NCBI GenBank assembly: GCA_038227745.1
Contig: JBBRPS010000647.1
Span: 1-6,057 of the forward strand
DNA length: 6,057 nucleotides
Reading direction: 5' to 3'
DNA from: DASPXY01 sp038227745
Lineage (GTDB): Bacteria; Planctomycetota; Planctomycetia; Gemmatales; Gemmataceae
Position 1 is the first letter of the stretch. Each line of letters begins with the position of its first letter. The notes beneath the pieces are model-generated. The model did not search any database, had not been told where the DNA came from, and saw only the letters and a list, made by a program, of their open reading frames with translations. The position numbers and the translations under genes were made by a program. Below are positions 1-4,630 of the stretch, piece by piece.

Positions 1-538
1 AGGACGTGCAGCCTCCCCCGCCCTCGGCGCGGCCGCAGCCCGGCTCGCCGCAGCCGCCGTGCTCTTCTTCCTCCTCGGGCGCCGTCGGCGGCGCCAGGTT
101 CTCCAACAGCACTTCCAGGCCGTACCGGGAGGATAGGGCCTCCACGAAGGGGCCGCAGTCACAGTCCGCGGCGCGCAGGTGCTGAACCGTCGCCAGCCGG
201 CCGTCGAACCGCAGGTCCACGTCGAGGATCTCGATCGGCAGACCGTGCTCGGCGGCGACCCGGCGGCCGTCCTCGAACAGCCGGTCGGCGAGAGTACGCA
301 GTCGCCGGGCCTCGGCCTCGTCGGCGGCGGTGGTGCGGCGCAGCACCCGCCCCACCTCAGTGTCGCCCAGCAGCCGGGCGTGGCGTGGCGTGGCGGCGCA
401 GAGCACGACGCCCAGCTCCAGCCCGCGCCCGCCGGTGACGACGACGCGCTCGCCGCGCCCCAGCGCCAGCGCCGCGGTGAAACGGCCGACGGCGCCGCTC
501 GTGTGACTCACCAGGTATTCGCTCGCGGTGTCCAACAT
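1..538 (-). CDS. PSP1 C-terminal domain protein (RicT/YaaT-like), C-terminus cut by window edge
   Basis: The frame is open from ATG (536-538) to the left edge, giving 179 residues without a stop. I recognise a PSP1 C-terminal domain as in Bacillus YaaT/RicT. An N-terminal beta segment (about 16-70, with 'GLELGVVL') is followed by a helix rich in Asp/Glu/Ala/Arg (72-97). Then comes the core 'AEHGLPIEILDVDLRFDGR' (96-114), which aligns with the YaaT 'EHGLDMKLVDVEFTFD' region. After about residue 150 the protein turns into an acidic stretch (five Glu, 155-159) and a Gly/Cys-rich tail with Cys163, Cys168 and Cys177, not present in YaaT as I know it. A GGAG ribosome site sits 5 bases before the ATG. 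The gene starts 19 bases after the TPR/iron-trafficking gene, so the two are probably co-transcribed. YaaT-type proteins act in RNA-processing and phosphorelay complexes in Firmicutes; the role here is unknown. The domain call is fairly sure, the function is not. Confidence 0.8.
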   Translation of the reverse strand, partial: MLDTASEYLVSHTSGAVGRFTAALALGRGERVVVTGGRGLELGVVLCAATPRHARLLGDTEVGRVLRRTTAADEAEARRLRTLADRLFEDGRRVAAEHGLPIEILDVDLRFDGRLATVQHLRAADCDCGPFVEALSSRYGLEVLLENLAPPTAPEEEEEHGGCGEPGCGRAEGGGGCTS

Positions 539-557
539 GACGTCTCCGCCCCCCGCC

Positions 558-1169
558 TCAGTCCAGGCCGAGGGTCTGCCGCATGATCTGATCGTAGACG
601 CGCTGGCCCTCTTCGGTGCTCAGGTCCGCACGCGTCTCGTTGATGACCTTGATGCTGACATCGCGCAGCCAGTAGCTCCAGCAGTCGGCGCAGACGTTCG
701 CCTGGATCTGCCGGCCCAGCTCGTCGTTCATCGGCGGCTTCGGGAGTTGGCGAGCGTGCTTACCGGCGAAGCACCCGGGCCGGCGGCACTGGAAGCCGCT
801 TCCGCCTTCCGCCTCCGGCCCCTGCGCCCTGGCCGGGGCGGGCGGCTGCTCGCCGAGCTGCTGAAGCAATTTGGCCATCTCGTCGCGCGGCTTGTTGTCG
901 CCGCGCCGGTCGGCCACCGCGAAGCCTTCCTTGAGGATCTTGACCGCCTCGTCGCGCCGTCCCAGGTCCATGAGGCTGGCGCCGAGCAGCTGGTAGACGC
1001 GCGAGAACTCCGGGTTCAGCTCGAGGGCGCGGCGGAGCGATGTCACCGCCTCCTCGAACTGCCGGTCCTCGATCAGCAACTGACCGAGACGGTAGTGACC
1101 GAGGTCGTTGTCGGGGTCGTCGTTCGCCATCTTGCGAAACTTGGCGATCGACTCTTGCAACTGACTCAT
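558..1169 (-). CDS. TPR protein fused to a YggX-like Fe(2+)-trafficking domain
   Basis: The protein has 203 residues. The first half holds about two tetratricopeptide repeats: residues 22-55 ('LGHYRLGQLLIEDRQFEEAV', then 'ALELNP') and 56-89 ('VYQLLGASLMDLGRRDEAV'). After a Pro/Ala/Gly linker (107-125), residues 126-203 resemble E. coli YggX along its length: 'NDELGRQI' matches 'PGELGKRI', Trp164 and Trp167 match its 'AWAQW', and 'VINE' matches 'LINE'. YggX handles labile Fe(2+) and protects Fe-S clusters from oxidants. Unlike YggX, this domain has two Cys pairs (Cys128-x4-Cys133 and Cys160-x2-Cys163), which could bind metal. The TPR half probably gives a protein partner site. The start was set at ATG 1167-1169 because GAGGAG lies 6 bases upstream and the first repeat begins soon after; the frame stays open to 1661 only as antisense of the neighbour. 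No signal peptide, so cytosolic. Confidence 0.85.
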   Translation of the reverse strand: MSQLQESIAKFRKMANDDPDNDLGHYRLGQLLIEDRQFEEAVTSLRRALELNPEFSRVYQLLGASLMDLGRRDEAVKILKEGFAVADRRGDNKPRDEMAKLLQQLGEQPPAPARAQGPEAEGGSGFQCRRPGCFAGKHARQLPKPPMNDELGRQIQANVCADCWSYWLRDVSIKVINETRADLSTEEGQRVYDQIMRQTLGLD

Positions 1170-1175
1170 CAGGGA

Positions 1176-1181
1176 CTCCTC
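1176..1181 (-). promoter_or_regulatory. Ribosome binding site fixing the start of the TPR/Fe-trafficking gene
   Basis: On the minus strand this reads GAGGAG, 6 bases before the ATG at 1169. It decides against the much longer open frame that continues upstream to 1661. Confidence 0.75.
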
Positions 1182-1244
1182 ATCGGTACGCACGGGACCG
1201 GGCGGGCGCCACCCCTCGCCCTGGTGCGCCGTCAAACGACCTGT

Positions 1245-1324
1245 TGGCGAACGGCCGGTGTAAGCCGGCGGGTAAAGCACCCCGCTTGGCGCAGCACCAG
1301 CCGGCTTACACCGGCCGTTCGCCA
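1245..1324. repeat. Long intergenic inverted repeat, 29-bp arms with nested small dyads
   Basis: The arms are 1245-1273 and 1296-1324; the second is the reverse complement of the first with one mismatch, around a 22-base loop (1274-1295). Each arm itself contains a short dyad, GCCGG-TGTAAG-CCGGC (1254-1269) and its mirror (1300-1315), so two small hairpins or one long hairpin can form. It lies between the stop of the leftward secreted protein (1345) and the start of the leftward TPR gene (1169). It could end transcription of the upstream gene, or be a dispersed palindromic element of the REP kind. There is no T-tract, so it is not a standard intrinsic terminator. Confidence 0.8.
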
Positions 1325-1344
1325 GGAGGTGCCTGGTAACTGCC

Positions 1345-2166
1345 CTAGCCGCCCACCTGACTCGTCTCCAGGACCAGCAGCGGGCAGGAGAGCTTGGCAC
1401 TCTTCTTGCTGATCCGATCGACCGCCTCGATCTCGATCGTGAACCGGCCGGGGCGGTTGAGGGAGATCGGGAACGGCAGCGGGACCGTATCGAGCTTCTT
1501 GATATCGACCTCCTCGGGGAGATCCTTGGGGATGTTGTTGATGAACGCCGCCTCGAGCGTCGGCTTGCCCTTCTCGTCGAGGATGCGCATGCGCAGATCG
1601 ACGTTCGGCAGTTTCGTCTTGGGGTCGCGGGCGAAGCCGACCAGGGCGCAGTGGGCTTCATAGTTCCCCTGGGTGAACGCCACCGACGGCGCGAAGGCGC
1701 GGATCAGGCCGAAGCCGGGCGGGAGGATCTCGAATTCGTAGGTGAAGCTCTTGCTGTCCGTCGGTCCCTTGGGATCCTTGGCGTTCTTGTCGGTGATGGT
1801 CAGCCGGACCGTGTACTTGCCGGCGGGCTGCTCCGTCCCGGTGAACACCTGCGCCCGGTCCGAAACCCGCGCCTTGCCCAGGTGCAGGTAGCGCTGGTTG
1901 TCGTTTTCGCGCTTGAAGATCTGCTTGCCCTTGCCATCGAGCACCTCGATCTTGGTCTTGTACTTGACCAGGCCAGTGTTCAGTTCCATCTTCATGTCTT
2001 CGATGTCGAACGCGAGGAAGAGGAAATCGCCGGGCAACATCTTGTTCCCGGTGCGCCCCCCCCCGTAGGCCCCGTAGGTCGAACGGACATTCTTCAGCTC
2101 CAGGGCGCGTGCGGGCAGCGCCTCCAGACTCAGCACGACCAGGGCGATGGCGAATACCTTCCTCAT
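1345..2166 (-). CDS. Secreted hypothetical protein with two Ig-like beta-sandwich segments
   Basis: The protein has 273 residues. I do not recognise a named family. Residues 1-21 form a Sec signal peptide (MRK, hydrophobic core 'VFAIALVVLSLEALP', probable cleavage after Ala19-Arg-Ala21). The mature part shows two beta-rich segments of similar layout. The first (about 44-148) runs from 'PGDFLFLAFDIEDM' through 'YKTKIEVLDGKGK' to 'PAGKYTVRLTITDKNAK' and 'FTYEFEIL'. The second (about 165-267) has 'VDLRMRILDEKGKPTLEA' and 'RPGRFTIEIEAVDR'. The repeated 'hRILDxKGK ... GxaThxhxhxD' pattern suggests a duplicated Ig/FN3-like fold for a periplasmic or surface protein. ATG 2164-2166 was chosen because the signal peptide begins there and GAGGA lies 10 bases upstream; the frame continues to 2655 without coding character. 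A run of nine G (minus strand, 2056-2064) encodes Gly-Gly-Gly at 35-37. It may be a separate unit from the TPR gene, given the inverted repeat between them. Confidence 0.8.
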   Translation of the reverse strand: MRKVFAIALVVLSLEALPARALELKNVRSTYGAYGGGRTGNKMLPGDFLFLAFDIEDMKMELNTGLVKYKTKIEVLDGKGKQIFKRENDNQRYLHLGKARVSDRAQVFTGTEQPAGKYTVRLTITDKNAKDPKGPTDSKSFTYEFEILPPGFGLIRAFAPSVAFTQGNYEAHCALVGFARDPKTKLPNVDLRMRILDEKGKPTLEAAFINNIPKDLPEEVDIKKLDTVPLPFPISLNRPGRFTIEIEAVDRISKKSAKLSCPLLVLETSQVGG

Positions 2167-2501
2167 GGCAACAGGTTCCTCTGACCAGACAGCGTGACCC
2201 GGCGACACGGCCGACAAGGACCAGGTGGCAGGGTTATTCTGTCCGCGGCTGCGCGGCTTGGCCAGGCCAAAATCGGCCGCGCCGGTCCGGGGAGCGCGCT
2301 CCCGGCCCGCCTGACAGGCCAGCCCGGAAGTGACGGAAGTCCTTGTTCTCCCGGTCCCCGGATGATATGGATGAAGGATCTCCGGACTGCACGGCCGGGC
2401 CGCGCCGGAGGAGCCGGCTCGTTTCGCCCCCCGTCCGCAGCTATGGTGATAGGATCGCGCCGCGCGTGCTTCACCCCCCGTCCCCCGAAGGAGCCTGTAC
2501 C
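2167..2501. other. Divergent intergenic region with two strong dyads
   Basis: These 335 bases separate two divergent start codons and must hold the promoters of both. No convincing gene is seen. A nested dyad spans 2251-2282: outer arms GCGCGGC (2251-2257) and GCCGCGC (2276-2282) enclose TTGGCCAGGCCAA (2258-2270). A perfect 14-bp palindrome, GGGAGCGCGCTCCC, lies at 2290-2303. These could be operator sites or RNA hairpins. I could not identify clear -35/-10 boxes. Confidence 0.5.
2487..2493 (+). promoter_or_regulatory. Ribosome binding site fixing the start of the dioxygenase
   Basis: GAAGGAG lies 8 bases before ATG 2502. It selects this start over the open frame that begins at 2343, and agrees with the Tat signal starting a few residues later. 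Confidence 0.75.
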
Positions 2502-3164
2502 ATGCATCTGCTCGATTCCCTCTGCGACCGCCGCCTGTTCTTGCGGGGCCTTGCCCTCGGCGCCGCCTGCTACACCGTCCCGGGCGTCTTCGCCCAGGAG
2601 CTGGTCCGCACGCCGACCCAGATGGAGGGACCGTTTTACCCCGACCGCCTGCCACTGGACACCGACAACGATCTCATCGTCATCAATAACTCGATCACGC
2701 CGGCGGTCGGCGAGGTCACGCACCTGAGCGGGCGCATCCTCGCCGCGAACGGCAGCCCCGTCCGCAACGCCCTCGTCGAGATCTGGCAGGTGGACAACGC
2801 CGGGGCCTACCTGCACTCCGAGAGCGACAACCGTCAGCGGCGCGACGCGAACTTCCAGGGCTTCGGCCGCTTCCTCACCAGCACCAGCGGCGAATACTAC
2901 TTCCGCACGATCAAGCCGGTGCCCTACCCGGGGCGGACGCGGCACATCCACTTCAAGGTCAAGGTGCGCGGCCAGCAGGATTTCACGACGCAACTTTACG
3001 TGCGCGGCGAGGCGGGCAACGCGCGCGACGGCCTCTACACGCGCATCCGCGACCTGCGGGCGCGAGAGGCCATCACCGTGGCGTTCACGCCGGTGCAGGG
3101 GTCGCGCATCCGCGAGTTGCAGGCGCGGTTCGACATCATCCTCGGCTTCACGCCGCAAGGGTAA
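2502..3164 (+). CDS. Tat-exported intradiol ring-cleavage dioxygenase (protocatechuate 3,4-dioxygenase beta-like)
   Basis: The protein has 220 residues. Intradiol dioxygenases use non-haem Fe(III) and O2 to open catechol-type rings between the two hydroxyls. The four iron ligands known from protocatechuate 3,4-dioxygenase are all visible: Tyr103 ('GAYLH'), Tyr142 ('PVPYPG'), His148 and His150 ('RHIHF'); Arg145 sits where the active-site Arg457 of the Pseudomonas enzyme would be. Other family blocks are 'EGPFYP' (42-47), 'VRNALVEIWQVDNAGAY' (87-103), 'GFGRFLTSTSGEYYFRTIKP' (120-139) and the C-terminal 'RFDIIL' (209-214). Residues 9-15 read DRRLFLR, a twin-arginine motif, followed by a hydrophobic stretch and a likely cut after Ala31 (VFA/Q). 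This implies export of a folded, iron-loaded enzyme, unlike the cytosolic enzymes of classical aromatic degradation. The substrate cannot be told; no other aromatic-pathway gene is present. A strong dyad follows at 3211-3266. Confidence 0.9.
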   Translation: MHLLDSLCDRRLFLRGLALGAACYTVPGVFAQELVRTPTQMEGPFYPDRLPLDTDNDLIVINNSITPAVGEVTHLSGRILAANGSPVRNALVEIWQVDNAGAYLHSESDNRQRRDANFQGFGRFLTSTSGEYYFRTIKPVPYPGRTRHIHFKVKVRGQQDFTTQLYVRGEAGNARDGLYTRIRDLRAREAITVAFTPVQGSRIRELQARFDIILGFTPQG

Positions 3165-3210
3165 GGGGCCATTGAGCAAGCCATGCCCCGTTCGGACGCG
3201 GCTTCCGGTC

Positions 3211-3266
3211 GTGGGTCAGGACTCCGATCCTGACAGGTCCATGTCAGGATCGGAGTCCTGACCCAC
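3211..3266. repeat. Perfect 25-bp inverted repeat, two-level dyad
   Basis: The arms 3211-3235 and 3242-3266 are exact reverse complements around the 6-base loop GGTCCA. Within each arm, GTCAGGA and TCCTGAC flank a 6-base centre (CTCCGA in the left arm, TCGGAG in the right), so each arm can also fold alone. It starts 46 bases after the dioxygenase stop and ends about 100 bases before the next start. It may act as a terminator or mRNA-end stabiliser, or be a mobile palindromic repeat; no T-tract follows. Confidence 0.9.
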
Positions 3267-3294
3267 AGACGGACACGCGAGAGGAGAGCGTGAG

Positions 3295-3315
3295 ACCCCG
3301 AGCGATCTCCGGGGT
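3295..3315 (+). other. Short GC-rich hairpin upstream of the selenoprotein gene
   Basis: ACCCCG (3295-3300) and CGGGGT (3310-3315) form a 6-bp stem with a 9-base loop, 53 bases before the start codon. It might be part of the 5' leader of the next gene. A stem this short can occur by chance in DNA of this composition. Confidence 0.3.
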
Positions 3316-3368
3316 TAAACAGGCAGATGTTGCACGCACCAAACAGTCCACGAGTCGGGAGAGTCTTC

Positions 3369-4598
3369 ATGAGAAGTCGGGTCGTTGCGGCCTTCGCGTT
3401 CGCGGGTCTCGCGCTGGCGGATACCTCGGCGCTGGCGCAGAAGGGGAGGTTCGGCGAGCAGGCGGCCGGCCGCAACGGCTGGGTGTTCAGCCTCAGCGCG
3501 GGCAAACAAATGGCGCAGCAGACCGGCAAGCCGCTCATGGTCGTGCTGCGCTGCGTGCCTTGAATCGCTTGCCATGAATTCGACGGGCAGGTTGTCCGTC
3601 TCGAGCGCATCAAGGACCTCGCCGACCGGTTCGTCCGCGTCCGGCTCACCCGCATTGAGAACGTCGATCTCAACCTCTTCGAGTTCGACTACGACCTGAC
3701 GTTCATGGTGTTCTTCCTCAGTCCGGACGGGAAAGTCTACGCCCGCTACGGGGGGCGCGACGGCCAGGGACCGGACGAGCGCCAGTCCCTGGACGGGCTG
3801 CGCTACACGATGAGTTCCGTGCTCGAGATGCACGGCCGCGAGGAGAAGGCCTACGCCCCGCGCACGGAGTCGGCCTCGAAGACCGTCCGGGAGATCGCGG
3901 GCGCGCGGAGGCGGGGCTGCCTGCACTGCCACAACGTGCGCGAGGCCCTCAACGCCGAGCTGAAACGGGCGGGCAAATGGCAGCGCGACCTGGTGTGGAG
4001 CTACCCGCTGCCCGACAACCTCGGCATCGTGCTGGAAGTCGATCGCGGCAACGTGGTCAAGCAAGTGGTGCCGGAGTCGTCGGCGGCGCGGGTCGGCCTC
4101 AGGGCCGGGGACGTCCTGCGGCGGCTCAACGGCGTGCCGATCCACTCGCTCGGCGATGCCCAGTTCGCGCTGGATCGGGCGCCGCGGACGGGGGCGATCC
4201 CCGTGGCGTGGCAGCGCGGGCGTGAGGCACTGACCGGGGCCCTCGCCTTGACGGAGGGCTGGCGCAAGAGCGACATAAGCTGGCGCACGTCCCTGCAACG
4301 CCTGGTGCCGGACCTGCCTCTGTTCGGCCAGGAGCTGACGGCCGCGGAGAAAGCGGCGCTGGGCATCGCCCACGGACAGGCGGCCTTCCGTCACCGCGAG
4401 CAGGTCCACTCCCGGGCCAGGGCCGCGGGGATCCAGGGCGGCGATGTCGTCCTGGGAATCGAGGACCGGCCGGTGCCGGGGGCGGGCGTCGAGGCGTTCC
4501 GGGACTTCGTGCGGCGAGAGTACGTGGTTGGGGATCGGGTCACGATCAACGTCGTCCGCGCGGGGAAGCGACTGCGTCTGCCGCTGACACTCCCCTGA
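3369..4598 (+). CDS. Exported thioredoxin-like/PDZ selenoprotein with in-frame TGA (Sec65)
   Basis: One frame runs from ATG 3369 (GGGAGAG 5 bases upstream) to TGA 4596-4598, broken only by TGA 3561-3563; reading that as selenocysteine gives 409 residues. A signal peptide ends near Ala21-Leu-Ala23. A thioredoxin_7-like domain follows (about 38-150): 'GKPLMVVLRCVP-U-IACHEFD' places Sec65 between Cys62 and Cys68, giving overlapping CxxU and UxxC redox motifs, and 'TFMVFFLSPDGKVYARYGG' (110-128) is the later Trx strand pair. The usual cis-Pro position appears to be Thr. CLHCH (184-188) is a CxxCH motif, possible haem c or metal ligand. PDZ1 spans about 214-295 ('VVPESSAARVGLRAGDVLRRLNG'-type core) and PDZ2 about 337-409 ('RAAGIQGGDVVLGIEDRPV'). 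I recall such proteins being named Trx7/PDZ-domain (seleno)proteins in planctomycetes, but could not check. Likely role: periplasmic thiol/selenol redox chemistry on proteins gripped by PDZ domains. The alternative is a nonsense mutation or read error of TGC. Probably co-transcribed with the propeller gene 32 bases on. Confidence 0.85.
3561..3563 (+). other. In-frame TGA, probable selenocysteine codon
   Basis: This codon is at position 65 of the Trx/PDZ protein, in the context Cys-Val-Pro-[TGA]-Ile-Ala-Cys. The frame on both sides is the same, so no frameshift is needed. It falls at the redox-active position where related thioredoxin-like proteins carry Cys. Confidence 0.8.
3579..3605 (+). 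promoter_or_regulatory. Candidate bacterial SECIS element
   Basis: GACGGGC (3582-3588) pairs with GTCCGTC (3594-3600) to give a 7-bp stem with one G-U pair and the 5-base loop AGGUU. Below it, TTC (3579-3581) can pair with GAG (3603-3605, one U-G pair) across a two-base bulge. The loop GG begins 26 bases after the TGA. Bacterial SECIS elements bind SelB through a G-containing apical loop a few tens of bases downstream of UGA; E. coli fdhF has the same GCAGGU at its stem/loop junction. The structure was folded by eye. Confidence 0.7.
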
Positions 4599-4617
4599 CG
4601 CCCGACGACTTCTCTTC

Positions 4618-4623
4618 GGAGGG
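4618..4623 (+). promoter_or_regulatory. Ribosome binding site fixing the start of the propeller gene
   Basis: GGAGGG lies 7 bases before ATG 4631. The in-frame TTG at 4625 would be only one base away from this site and is therefore rejected as the start. Confidence 0.7.
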
Positions 4624-4630
4624 TTTGAGC

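Noticed and set aside
528..1412. 294-codon plus-strand frame over the TPR gene
   Set aside because: It is antisense to clear TPR and YggX-like coding sequence and has no recognisable motif.
1170..1661. N-terminal extension of the TPR gene up to 1661
   Set aside because: The extension is Arg/Ser-rich, overlaps the upstream gene and runs through the inverted repeat; a good ribosome site precedes ATG 1169.
2343..2371. Possible sigma70-type promoter TTGTTC-17-TATGGA
   Set aside because: Only three of six bases match in each box, which is no better than chance.
2163..3179. 338-codon minus-strand frame over the dioxygenase
   Set aside because: The plus strand has intact iron ligands and a Tat leader; the minus product looks compositionally random.
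3541..3720. Frameshift or pseudogene explanation for the split Trx/PDZ gene
   Set aside because: Both halves are in the same frame, no indel is needed, and the 344 codons after the TGA stay intact with normal codon use. A single nonsense substitution or read error cannot be fully excluded.
3315..4409. 364-codon minus-strand frame over the selenoprotein gene
   Set aside because: Considered because it crosses the TGA and would make that region coding on the other strand. Its product shows no domain, while the plus strand reads clear Trx and PDZ motifs.
3705..4598. Separate gene starting at ATG 3705
   Set aside because: There is no ribosome site before this ATG, it starts in the middle of the Trx-fold strand, and codons 3564-3704 are clearly coding in the same frame.
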